The translations under genes were made by a program, and so were the position numbers. From Leptolyngbyaceae cyanobacterium SM1_3_5 (GTDB taxonomy: Bacteria; Cyanobacteriota; Cyanobacteriia; Elainellales; Elainellaceae): a stretch of DNA of 8,413 nt. Of this stretch, positions 1 through 7,940 are shown one piece after another. The stretch lies in the NCBI GenBank assembly GCA_012031475.1, contig JAAUTJ010000174.1:1-8413 (forward strand), in the 5' to 3' direction. The number at the start of each line of letters is the position of its first letter. The stretch's first letter is position 1. The notes below the pieces were generated by a model. The model was not told the origin of the DNA, did not search any database, and saw only the letters and a program-made list of their open reading frames with translations.

Positions 1-1
1 G

Positions 2-895
2 GTTGTGTGGGCGTTTTGTGCGTTTGTGAATGATCAGGTCGATCGCCCGACTTTGGAAGTTTTGGCTTCTCAGGGAACGAAATTGGTGGCGGTGCGGGCA
101 ACGGGCTACAACAATGTGGATTTGGAGGCGGCGGCGGATTTGGGCATGACGGTTGTGCGGGTGGCGGCCTATTCGCCCTATTCGGTGGCGGAACATGCGG
201 TGGCGCTTTTGCAGTCGCTCAATCGCAAGATTCATCGGGCATATAACCGCACGAGGGAGGGAAATTTTTCGCTGGATGGGTTGATTGGAGTGGATTTGCA
301 CGGGCGGACGATCGGCATTATTGGCACGGGAAAAATTGGTCGGGTGTTCGGGCAAATTATGCAGGGATTTGGCTGCAAAGTCTTGGGATATGATTTGTAT
401 CCGCATCAGGAATTTGTTGGAGAATATGTTTCGCTCGATGATCTGCTGGGGCGATCGCATATCATTTCACTGCACTGTCCGCTAACCACAGAAAATCATC
501 ATCTGATCGATCGAGCGGCGATCGAAAAAATGCGGGCGGATGTGATTTTGATCAATACCAGTCGCGGCGGTTTAATTGATAGCTTGGCGGCGATCGATGG
601 GTTGAAGGCCAAAAAGATTGGTGGACTGGGACTGGATGTTTATGAGCAGGAAGCCAGCGTTTTCTATCAGGATTTGTCGGATGAGGTGATTCAGGATGAT
701 TTGCTGGAACGGCTGCTGTCGTTTCCGAATGTGATCATGACCGGACATCAGGCATTTTTGACGCAGGAAGCGTTGTCCGATATTGCCGAAACGACGATCG
801 CCAACTTTGATGATTTTGAGGCGGGTCGGCCATTGCAAAATCAAGTTCAGTCTAATAAAGTTCAGCCCAAAGAAAGAAGCGCAACTTCTGCTTAG
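2..895 (+). CDS. ldhA: D-lactate dehydrogenase (2-hydroxyacid dehydrogenase family), 5' partial
   Basis: NAD-dependent D-lactate dehydrogenase, a cytosolic enzyme that reduces pyruvate to D-lactate and regenerates NAD+ in fermentation. The reading frame is open to the window edge. The protein begins in the middle of the N-terminal substrate domain (CAFVNDQ then GYNNVDL), so roughly 45 residues, judged from family length, lie upstream; the GTG at 5 is not the true start. Numbering from the codon at 5, the Rossmann motif GTGKIG is at 107-112 with the adenosine-binding Asp at 130. The catalytic triad is visible as Arg187 (NTSRGG), Glu216 (DVYEQE) and His248 (TGHQAF); the 29 and 32 residue spacings match the D-LDH subfamily, as does the SVFYQDLSDE stretch. 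The frame is intact to the TAG. A polar tail of about 18 residues follows the conserved core. Codons end mostly in G or T, unlike the genes at the right end. Confidence 0.93.
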   Translation, partial: VVWAFCAFVNDQVDRPTLEVLASQGTKLVAVRATGYNNVDLEAAADLGMTVVRVAAYSPYSVAEHAVALLQSLNRKIHRAYNRTREGNFSLDGLIGVDLHGRTIGIIGTGKIGRVFGQIMQGFGCKVLGYDLYPHQEFVGEYVSLDDLLGRSHIISLHCPLTTENHHLIDRAAIEKMRADVILINTSRGGLIDSLAAIDGLKAKKIGGLGLDVYEQEASVFYQDLSDEVIQDDLLERLLSFPNVIMTGHQAFLTQEALSDIAETTIANFDDFEAGRPLQNQVQSNKVQPKERSATSA

Positions 896-952
896 GTGCT
901 GGCGCGATCGATCTTTTACAAATCGTATTGCTCGAATCAGGTCAGGCTTTTT

Positions 953-986
953 AGGCTAGCAGTAAATTGAGGCTAGAAGTAAATTG
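953..986. repeat. 17-bp tandem duplication upstream of ppk2
   Basis: AGGCTAGCAGTAAATTG (953-969) is followed directly by AGGCTAGAAGTAAATTG (970-986), with one mismatch. The pair ends 16 bp before the PPK2 ATG. It is flanked by a 7-bp inverted repeat, GTCAGGC (941-947) and GCCTGAC (991-997). The sequence shows the duplication. A role as a twin operator or as part of the leader is only a guess; it could equally be a slippage product. Confidence 0.7.
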
Positions 987-1002
987 CTTGGCCTGACTTG
1001 CT

Positions 1003-1872
1003 ATGGATCTCGATCGATTGATGGTTAAACCGGGAACGAAAGTTTCCATTCAAGATTTTGACACGCGCTACACAGGCAAATATCAAGACAAAGCGGAAGC
1101 GACTGAAAAGCTGAAGGCGGATTTGTCCAGGCTGCAAGAATATCAAGATGTTTTATATGCTCAAGATACCTACGCGCTGCTGTTAATTTTTCAGGCAATG
1201 GATGCGGCAGGAAAAGACGGCACAATTAAGCATGTGATGTCGGGCGTGAATCCGCAGGGCTGTCAGGTATTCAGCTTCAAAGCGCCTTCAAACGAAGATT
1301 TGGATCATGATTTTTTGTGGCGGACGAATCGCTGTTTGCCGGAGCGCGGACGGATCGGAATTTTCAATCGATCGTATTACGAAGAAGTCCTCGTGGTGCG
1401 CGTTCATCCGGAACTGCTGGAGCGTCAACAACTGCCGCGATCGACAATGAATGAAGGCAATATTTGGCAACATCGCTTTGAAGATATCAACAACATGGAA
1501 AAATACTTAACGAGAAACGGCGTGGTCATTCTCAAATTTTTCCTGAATGTCTCAAAAGCTGAGCAGAAAAAGCGGTTTATGGCTCGTATTAATGAGCCGG
1601 AAAAAAATTGGAAGTTTTCCGCCAGCGATGCTAAAGAGCGTTTGCGCTGGGATGACTATATGACTGCGTATGAGCAAATGCTGTCAAACACCAGTACGGA
1701 AGCGGCTCCCTGGTATGTGATTCCTGCCGATCGCAAATGGTTCATGCATCTTGCAGTGGCAAACGTGATTTGTACGAAGCTAAAATCGCTGAATTTGACT
1801 TATCCCACGCTCAGCGATCAGCAGAAAGAAAACCTGATCAAAGCGAAGGAACTGCTAGAGAGCGAATCGTAA
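1003..1872 (+). CDS. ppk2: Polyphosphate kinase 2 family protein (polyphosphate:nucleotide phosphotransferase)
   Basis: Cytosolic kinase that transfers phosphate between inorganic polyphosphate and nucleotides, usually run toward making ADP or ATP from AMP or ADP. The 289-residue protein is one P-loop kinase domain of normal length. Walker A is AMDAAGKDG (65-73), followed by the subfamily signature HVMSGVNPQG (77-86) and DHDFLWR (101-107). The Walker B region is IGIFNRSYYEEVLVVRVH (118-135), and the lid motif NEPEKNWKFS is at 197-206. These details suggest the short PPK2 group that includes the class III enzymes acting on both AMP and ADP; the substrate is inferred. The ATG at 1003 has no clear Shine-Dalgarno sequence. 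An in-frame ATG at 1021 (residue 7) is a possible alternative start. It sits 107 bp after ldhA and 155 bp before pgm, on the same strand, and is free of frameshifts. Confidence 0.92.
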   Translation: MDLDRLMVKPGTKVSIQDFDTRYTGKYQDKAEATEKLKADLSRLQEYQDVLYAQDTYALLLIFQAMDAAGKDGTIKHVMSGVNPQGCQVFSFKAPSNEDLDHDFLWRTNRCLPERGRIGIFNRSYYEEVLVVRVHPELLERQQLPRSTMNEGNIWQHRFEDINNMEKYLTRNGVVILKFFLNVSKAEQKKRFMARINEPEKNWKFSASDAKERLRWDDYMTAYEQMLSNTSTEAAPWYVIPADRKWFMHLAVANVICTKLKSLNLTYPTLSDQQKENLIKAKELLESES

Positions 1873-2027
1873 TTTCTGGCTTGAATCTATTCTTAACCTG
1901 GGTGTGATTTTCTAGTAATGAATCCGCACAGATCAGGATTTTGGGTCTGCCCTGCCGTAATGTGGTTTTTGGAGGATTGCTGCTCGCTCTCACTCCGTTT
2001 TGACCTTGATTCACGTAGAAGCTTTTT

Positions 2028-3660
2028 ATGGATATTCGTACCGTTGCCACAACGCCCTTTTCTGATCAAAAACCGGGAACTTCTGGTCTTCGCAAGGCGG
2101 TTTCTGCCTTTCAGCAGCCTAACTATTTAGAAAACTTCGTCCAGTCGATTTTTGACAGCATCGACAATCCCCAAGGTCAAACGATCGTCCTCGGTGGCGA
2201 CGGTCGCTACTACAACCGCCAAGCCTGCCAAATTATTCTCAAAATGGCCGCAGCCAACGGTGTACAGCGAGTCAAAGTCGGGCAGGGCGGCATCCTTTCC
2301 ACGCCTGCAACCTCGGTCGTGATTCGCAAATATGACACGATCGGCGGCATCATCTTGTCAGCCAGCCACAATCCGGGCGGCATCAACGGCGATTTTGGCA
2401 TCAAGTTCAATACGAGCAACGGCGGCCCCGCTCCCGAAAAGGTGACAGAAGCGATCTATGCCCGCAGCAAGGAAATTACCGAGTACAAAATTCTCGATGC
2501 TGCCGATGTCGATCTTGACAAACTGGGCGAATCCAAGCTGGGCAACATGGTCGTCGAGGTGATCGATTCCGTCCGCGACTATCAGGCGTTGATGGAGTCG
2601 CTGTTTGATTTCGATCGCATCCATCAGCTACTCACAGGCCAGTTTCGCATGTGCATGGATTCGCTCCACGCCGTCACGGGATCGTATGCTCACGCCATCT
2701 TTGAGCAGCGATTGGGCGCACCTGCGGGAACCGTGCAAAACGGCATTCCGCTCGAAGATTTCGGCGGCGGACATCCTGACCCGAATTTGGTTTACGCCCA
2801 TGACCTCGTCGAAATCATGTTTGGCGACAATGCGCCGGACTTTGGAGCCGCCTCGGATGGAGACGGCGATCGCAACATGATTCTGGGTCGGAATTTCTTC
2901 GTCACGCCCAGCGACAGCCTCGCGATTATGGCGGCGAATGCGAAGCTGGTTCCGGGCTACAGTGGCGGATTGGCGGGCGTGGCGCGATCGATGCCGACCA
3001 GCCAAGCTGCCGATCGCGTCGCCGCCCAAATTGGGATCGACTGCTACGAAACGCCGACGGGCTGGAAGTTCTTCGGCAATCTGCTGGATGCAGACAAGGC
3101 GACCTTGTGCGGTGAGGAAAGCTTCGGAACCGGATCGAACCACATTCGCGAAAAAAGATGGCCTGTGGGCGGTGCTGTTCTGGCTGAATATTTTGGCGGT
3201 GAAAGGTCAGTCGGTTGAGGAAATCGTCAAAGCCCACTGGCGGACGTATGGCCGCAACTACTATTCGCGGCATGACTATGAGGCGGTGGACAGCGATCGC
3301 GCCAACACGCTGATTACCGATCTTCGCGCCAAACTGCCCAGCTTGAAGGGTCAAAAACTCGGCTCTTACGAAGTCGATTATGCCGACGATTTCAGCTACA
3401 CCGACCCGATCGATCACAGCGTCAGCCAAAAGCAAGGCGTCCGGCTGGGCTTCACGGACGGATCGCGAATTGTGTTTCGCCTGTCGGGAACGGGGACGCA
3501 GGGCGCAACCTTGCGAGCCTATTTCGAGAGCTATGAGCCGGATGCGGCCAAGCAAGATGTTGAAGTGCAGCAGGCATTAGGCGAACTGATTTCGATCGCT
3601 GACCAAACCGCCCGCATTCGCGAACTGACCGGAATGGACAAGCCGACCGTGATTACCTAG
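2028..3660 (+). CDS. pgm: Phosphoglucomutase (alpha-D-glucose phosphate-specific), one frameshift
   Basis: Interconverts glucose-1-phosphate and glucose-6-phosphate, joining glycogen synthesis and breakdown to glycolysis and the pentose phosphate pathway. Domain marks run in order: the active-site loop SASHNPGG (111-118, phosphoserine Ser113), the Mg2+ loop DGDGDR (277-282), GWKFF (345-349), the sugar-binding loop GEESFGTGSNH (362-372), and in the other frame the phosphate-binding loop RLSGTGTQG (about 484-492 once restored). The frame breaks at the A6 run 3151-3156. Reading GAA AAA and then GAT at 3157 restores REKDGLWAVLFW, so one surplus A is the likely defect. The restored length is 543 residues, normal for this family. 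Left uncorrected, the product stops at 3218 with 396 residues and lacks the C-terminal phosphate-binding domain. The ATG at 2028 begins the conserved N-terminus; no strong ribosome binding site is seen. It lies directly upstream of glgP, its metabolic partner. Confidence 0.93.
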
Positions 3661-3672
3661 AGACTTGGAAAG

Positions 3673-3817
3673 CCCCTAAATCCCCCAAAGTTGGGGAACT
3701 TTGAGGATGGTTGACGGGAATTTCTAACGTTTGAAGCTGGAGAAAATCCGGGCAAATGTTGAAAAATCCTGAGAGCAAACCGGATCGGAAGTCCTCCACT
3801 CGTGGGGGATTTGGGGG
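3673..3817. repeat. MITE-like inverted-repeat element between pgm and glgP
   Basis: A 145-bp segment is bounded by CCCCTAAATCCCCC (3673-3686) and GGGGGATTTGGGGG (3804-3817). These are inverted copies of one 14-bp arm with one mismatch. Inside the left end is a further palindrome, AAAGTT-GGGG-AACTTT (3687-3702), which overlaps CCCCAA-AG-TTGGGG (3683-3696). The left 36 bp recur at 6445-6480 with two mismatches. No coding capacity and no clear target duplication are seen. From memory, CCCCTAAATCCCCC-type palindromes are common between genes in filamentous cyanobacteria. The segment fills most of the 226-bp pgm-glgP spacer and starts 12 bp after the pgm stop. Confidence 0.65.
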
Positions 3818-3886
3818 GCGAATTAGGCAAAGTGTCACTGAACGATTTCGCTGTCCGAATTGCACACCTTCCCCCCAAACTCAGCA

Positions 3887-6423
3887 ATGCAGACTCAAGA
3901 AAATCCGCAGGTCGAAATTCAGGTTGAAGACGATCGCACTGGCCTCAGTGTGGAAACGCTCAAACGCGCTTTTGCCGACAATTTGTTTTATGTCGTCGGT
4001 CGCTTTCCCGATGCTGCCTCGCCCAACGATCTGTACATGGCCTTGGCCTACACCGTGCGCGATCGCCTTTTGCAGCGCTGGCTCAGCACGATTCAGCTTT
4101 ATCGTCAGCAAGATGTGAAAGTAGTTTGCTACCTGTCAGCCGAATTTTTGATCGGACCGCAGTTGGCGAATAATTTGATCAACCTGGATATCTACGATCA
4201 GGTGCGGCAGGCAATGGAAGAATCCGGCCTCAATCTCAACGATCTGATTGAGCAGGAAGAAGAACCGGGGCTTGGAAATGGCGGCTTAGGACGGCTTGCA
4301 GCTTGCTATCTCGATTCGCTGGCGACTTTGGAAGTTCCGGCGATCGGCTACGGCATTCGCTACGAATTCGGCATTTTTGATCAGGAAATCGAAAACGGCT
4401 GGCAGCGCGAAATTACCGATCGCTGGCTGCGAAACGGCTTTCCCTGGGAAATTCCCAGACTCGATCGGGCGGTGCAGGTGCAGTTTGGCGGCTACACCCA
4501 AGCTTACCGGGACAAACAGGGACGCCATCGAGTCCGCTGGGTGGAGAGCTACACTGTGCAGGGCACTCCATACGACACGCCGATTTTGGGCTTCAAGAAG
4601 AACACCGCGAACACGCTGCGACTGTGGAAAGCCGAAGCCGGAGAATCGTTCGACTTCCAAAAATTCAACGAGGGCGACTACTACGGCGCGGTCGAGGAGA
4701 AAACAGCTTCCGAAAATATTAGTAAAGTCCTCTATCCCAACGACGAACCGATTCAGGGCAAACGGCTCCGGCTCCAGCAGCAATTTTTCTTCGTCTCCTG
4801 CTCCTTGCAAGACATGATTCGGACACATCTGCACGAGGGCGACTCGCTAAGCAACTTCCACGAAAAATTTGCCGCCCAACTTAACGATACGCATCCGACG
4901 ATCGCCATTGCCGAACTGATGCGCCTTTTGCTCGACGAACACGGCTTCGACTGGGATCAAGCGTGGCACATCACCCAAAACACCTTTGCCTACACCAACC
5001 ACACGCTATTGCCCGAAGCGCTCGAACGCTGGTCTGTCCAGCTATTTGGCGATTTGCTGCCGCGCCATCTCGAAATTATCTACGAAATTAACTCGCGATT
5101 TTTGCAGCAGGTGCGCGATCGATTTCCCGGTGATGGCGATCGAATTGCGCGGATGTCGCTGATCGAAGAAGGACGCGAAAAATCAGTGCGAATGGCCTAT
5201 CTCGCCTGCGTTGGCAGTCACGCTGTCAACGGCGTTGCCGAACTGCACAGCCAGTTGCTCAAAGACATGACTTTGCGGGACTTTGCGAAATGTTCCCCGA
5301 AAAATTCCTCAACGTCACGAACGGAGTCACGCCGCGCAGATGGATGGTGCAGAGCAATCCGCGCCTGAGCTTTTTGATCTCTGAAAAGATTGGCGATCGC
5401 TGGATCACCCATCTCGACGAACTCCGCAACCTCGAACCCTTTGCCGAAGACCACGAATTCCGCAAACGCTGGCGCGAAACCCAGGAAGGCACCAAAGCCG
5501 AACTTGCCGCCTACATCAAACAGCGCCTCAACATCGAAGTTGATCCCCAGTCACTCTTCGACGTGCAGGTGAAGCGCCTGCACGAATACAAGCGCCAGCA
5601 CCTCAACGTGCTGCACATCATCACGCTCTACAACCGGATCAGGCAAAACCCCAACCTCGACATCACCCCACGCACCTTCATTTTTGGTGGCAAAGCGGCT
5701 CCCGGCTACAAAATGGCAAAGCTGATCATCAAGCTAATTACCTCAGTGGGTGACGTGGTGAACCACGATCGCGACGTGCAAGGCCGCTTGAAAGTCGTCT
5801 TCCTGCCCGACTACAACGTCACCCTCGGCCAGCGCGTCTACCCCGCCGCCGACCTGTCCGAGCAGATCTCGACCGCAGGCAAAGAAGCGTCGGGGACGGG
5901 CAACATGAAATTCGCCATGAACGGCAGCTTAACGATCGGCACCCTCGACGGTGCAAACATCGAAATCCGTCAAGAAGTCGGTGAGGAAAACTTCTTCCTC
6001 TTCGGCCTCACCGCCCCCGAAGTGGCCGACCTGAAGGAAAAAGGCTACAGTCCCCGCGACTACTACAACGGCAACCCCGACCTCAAAGCCGTGATCGACG
6101 CGATCGCAGGGGGCACATTCTCCCCCGATGAGCCAAACCTGTTCAAACCCCTAATCGACTCCCTCCTCGATCGCGACGACTATTTGCTGCTAGCCGACTA
6201 CCAAAGATACATCGAGTGTCAAGACAAAGTTTCCGAAGCCTATCGCGACCTCGATCGCTGGTCACAGATGTCCATCCTCAACACCGCCCGCATGGGCAAA
6301 TTCTCTAGCGATCGATCGATCCGCCAATATTGTCAGGAGATCTGGAAAGCCGAACCGATCGCCGTCAAACTGTGCGGCTACGATGGATCGCAGGAAGGTA
6401 TTGGAGTTCGGTGCGATCTGTGA
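3887..6423 (+). CDS. glgP: Glycogen phosphorylase, one frameshift
   Basis: PLP-dependent enzyme that cleaves alpha-1,4-glucan ends with phosphate and releases glucose-1-phosphate. Conserved segments run in order: YLSAEFLIGPQL, EEPGLGNGGLGRLAACYLDS, YGIRYEFGIF, WEIPR, AQLNDTHPTIAIAELMR, then after the break NGVTPRRW, VKRLHEYKRQ, FGGKAAPGY and EASGTGNMKFAMNG. The PLP lysine is encoded at 5908-5910 (residue 675 restored). The frame breaks at 5285-5288: GCG (5285-5287) and GAA (5287-5289) share one G, so one base is missing, probably from a GG pair, within LRDFA-EMFPEKF near residue 467. Restored length is 845 residues, as expected. Uncorrected, translation stops at 5368 and loses the catalytic PLP site. 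I chose the ATG at 3887 because it fits the family N-terminus; an upstream TTG at 3860 would add nine unconserved residues. It follows pgm on the same strand, with the inverted-repeat element between them. Confidence 0.94.
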
Positions 6424-6430
6424 GAGGCAA

Positions 6431-6469
6431 GGGATTTGGGAACGCCCCTAAATCCCCCAAAATTGGGGG
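6431..6469 (+). terminator. Overlapping hairpins just after glgP
   Basis: Starting 7 nt after the glgP stop, GGGATTTGGG (6431-6440) pairs with CCTAAATCCC (6447-6456) through ten pairs, one of them G-U, around a 6-nt loop. An overlapping second hairpin is CCCCC (6454-6458) with GGGGG (6465-6469) around AAAATT, extendable by two A-T pairs. The two share bases 6454-6456, so both cannot form fully at once. The position suggests transcript ending or 3'-end protection of the glgP mRNA. There is no following T-run, so intrinsic termination is uncertain. Confidence 0.45.
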
Positions 6470-6480
6470 ACTTTGAGGAT
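6445..6480. repeat. Second copy of the CCCCTAAATCCCCC repeat arm
   Basis: These 36 bp match 3673-3708 with only two differences (position 17: G to A; position 24: A to G). Weaker similarity continues to about 6496. No matching right arm is found downstream. Instead a right-arm-like GGGATTTGGG lies just to the left at 6431-6440, so the arms are back to back here. Both copies begin shortly after a gene stop codon, pgm and glgP respectively. Confidence 0.75.
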
Positions 6481-6632
6481 TGTCTGAGGTAATTTCAGTC
6501 TGGAGGGTGAGCGATCGCCCCAAACAAACCCCAACTCAGACGCTAGAACAGAGGAGACAACCCAAGTCGCGGTCGGCACAGCCAATGCGAAGCGCTTGAA
6601 TGCCACCCACAGATCAGCCCTTGCGTGGGGGT

Positions 6633-6657
6633 GCAGGGGGAAGGCACTCCCCCCTGC
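6633..6657. repeat. GC-rich hairpin in the glgP-tal spacer
   Basis: GCAGGGGG (6633-6640) and CCCCCTGC (6650-6657) form a perfect 8-bp stem with a 9-nt loop. It lies in a strongly G-rich stretch (6627-6682) with many GG to GGGGG runs. This resembles the palindromic intergenic repeats of cyanobacteria; no function can be assigned. The rest of the 337-bp spacer between 6481 and 6620 holds one HIP1 site at 6511 and no convincing gene. Confidence 0.55.
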
Positions 6658-6670
6658 TGGGGTTGGAGGT

Positions 6671-6701
6671 TTGGAGGAGGGGCAATGCCCCTAGCCTCCA
6701 A
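6671..6701 (+). promoter_or_regulatory. Long near-perfect hairpin upstream of tal
   Basis: TTGGAGG AGGGGCA (6671-6684) pairs with TGCCCCT (6686-6692) and CCTCCAA (6695-6701). This makes a 14-pair stem interrupted only by the two-base bulge AG (6693-6694) with A6685 at the centre. It ends 59 nt before the tal start. It could be a terminator for read-through from glgP, a 5' leader structure of the tal mRNA, or simply another repeat. The structure is read directly from the sequence; the role is not known. Confidence 0.5.
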
Positions 6702-6745
6702 TGGCTCGGATCAACGAATCAAGCAACAGACAAACAATCTTTTTG

Positions 6746-6753
6746 AAGAAGGG
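6746..6753 (+). promoter_or_regulatory. Ribosome binding site of tal
   Basis: AAGAAGGG lies 7 nt before the ATG at 6761. It is the clearest Shine-Dalgarno-like sequence in the window and decides the tal start over the in-frame ATG at 6701, which falls at the end of the hairpin. Confidence 0.6.
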
Positions 6754-6760
6754 AAACCAC

Positions 6761-7940
6761 ATGGCAACACTGCTCGAACAACTTCGCCAAATGACGATCG
6801 TGGTCGCAGACACCGGAGACATCCAAGCGATCGAAAAATTCACGCCCCGCGACGCGACGACCAACCCTTCCTTGATCACCGCCGCCGCCCAAATGCCCGA
6901 ATACCAGCAGATCGTGGACGATACGCTGCTGCAAGCCAAACAAGACGCAGGCGAAGGAGCGACGCAAAAAGACATCGCCAACCTCGCCTTCGATCGCCTC
7001 GCGATCGCCTTCGGCAAAAAAATCCTGGAAATCATCCCCAAGCGCGTCTCAACGGAAGTCGATGCCCGCCTGTCCTACGACACCGAAGCCACGATCGCCA
7101 AAGCCCGCTACATCATCGAAGAATACAAAAAAGCCGGAGTCGATCGCGATCGCATCCTGATCAAAATCGCCTCGACCTGGGAAGGCATCAAAGCCGCCGA
7201 AGTGCTAGAGCAAGAAGGCATCCACTGTAATCTGACCGTTGCTGTTTGGACTGCACCAGGCGATCGCCTGCGCCGAAGCCGGAATCACCCTAATTTCGCC
7301 CTTCGTCGGACGCATCTTGGACTGGTACAAAAAAGAAACCGGAAAAGACTACACAGGCAGCGACGATCCCGGCGTCCAATCCGTCACCACGATCTACAAC
7401 TACTACAAAAAATTCGGCTACAAAACCGAAGTCATGGGCGCGAGCTTCCGCAACATCGGCGAAATCACCGAACTTGCTGGATGCGATTTGCTGACCATTT
7501 CGCCCAAGCTTTTAGCCGAACTCGATTCAACTGACGCCGAACTTCCGCGCAAACTCGATCCCCAAGCCGCAGAATCAATGGAAATCGAAAAGCTTTCCAT
7601 TGATAAAGAAACCTTCGATCGAATGCACTCCGAAGACCGAATGGCAAAAGACAAACTCGAAGAAGGCATTCAGGGCTTCTCCAAAGCCCTCGAAACCCTC
7701 GAAACCCTGCTGGCCGATCGGCTGTCCTTCCTCGAAGGCAAAGACAACCACAACCACGTCAGCAGCGATTTGTTCAAAGTCTACGACATGAACGGCGACG
7801 GCTTCATCACCCGCGACGAATGGCTGGGAACCGATGCCGTCTTCGATGCCCTCGATTCCGACCACGACGGCAAAGTTTCCCCCAGAGAAATGGAAGCCGG
7901 ACTCGGAGCAATTCTACAGGTTGCCGCCAACGAATCATGA
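6761..7940 (+). CDS. tal: Transaldolase with C-terminal EF-hand pair, one frameshift
   Basis: Pentose phosphate pathway enzyme that moves a dihydroxyacetone unit from sedoheptulose-7-phosphate to glyceraldehyde-3-phosphate. The start is MATLLEQLRQM. DATTNPSL is at 31-38 (catalytic Asp31), and the Schiff-base lysine is Lys135 in RILIKIAST. After the break come LLFGLHQAIACAEAG, ISPFVGRILDWY and GASFRNIGEI. The C-terminus carries two canonical Ca2+ loops: DMNGDGFITRDE (342-353 restored) and DSDHDGKVSPRE (365-376), each with acidic or Asn ligands at 1, 3 and 5, Gly at 6 and Glu at 12. This transaldolase plus EF-hand layout is known from cyanobacteria. The frame breaks near 7238: CTG ACC is followed by an extra G before TTG CTG TTT GGA (7239 on). 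Restored length is 392 residues. Uncorrected, the product stops at 7534 (257 residues) and lacks the EF-hands. Its stop overlaps the next start. Confidence 0.94.

Larger units (their letters stand above)
451..7267. repeat. HIP1 octamers GCGATCGC (ten scattered sites)
   Basis: The cyanobacterial HIP1 palindrome GCGATCGC was found by eye starting at 451, 2866, 3293, 4059, 5393, 6100, 6511, 7001, 7146 and 7260. Many further CGATCG cores lack the outer bases. Nine of the ten are inside genes. The density, about one per 840 bp, is a taxonomic marker for HIP1-rich cyanobacteria; chance expectation for an 8-mer would be far lower. The list may miss a site. Confidence 0.9.

Noticed and set aside
5..7. 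GTG at 5 as the start of D-lactate dehydrogenase
   Set aside because: The frame is open further upstream, and the conserved N-terminal part of the substrate domain is missing, so the gene is cut by the window edge.
1918..2130. Small + strand open frame beginning ATG AAT CCG
   Set aside because: It overlaps the pgm N-terminus in another frame, and its hydrophobic and aromatic content shows no family resemblance.
3150..3160. Programmed -1 frameshifting at the A6-G run in pgm
   Set aside because: A -1 slip leads to the wrong frame; the conserved C-terminus needs +1 or -2. pgm is not known to use recoding.
2926..3555. 209-residue reverse-strand open frame across pgm
   Set aside because: It lies opposite conserved pgm domains, is rich in Arg and Pro, and is explained as a shadow of coding bias.
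3860..3886. TTG at 3860 as the glgP start
   Set aside because: It would add nine unconserved residues; ATG at 3887 is the natural start.
6701..6760. ATG at 6701 as the transaldolase start
   Set aside because: It would add 20 unconserved residues and begins at the hairpin edge, whereas 6761 has a good ribosome binding site and the family N-terminus.
6625..7230. 201-residue Arg- and His-rich + strand open frame over the tal start
   Set aside because: It is the out-of-frame shadow of tal with low-complexity RRR and HR composition and no start signal.
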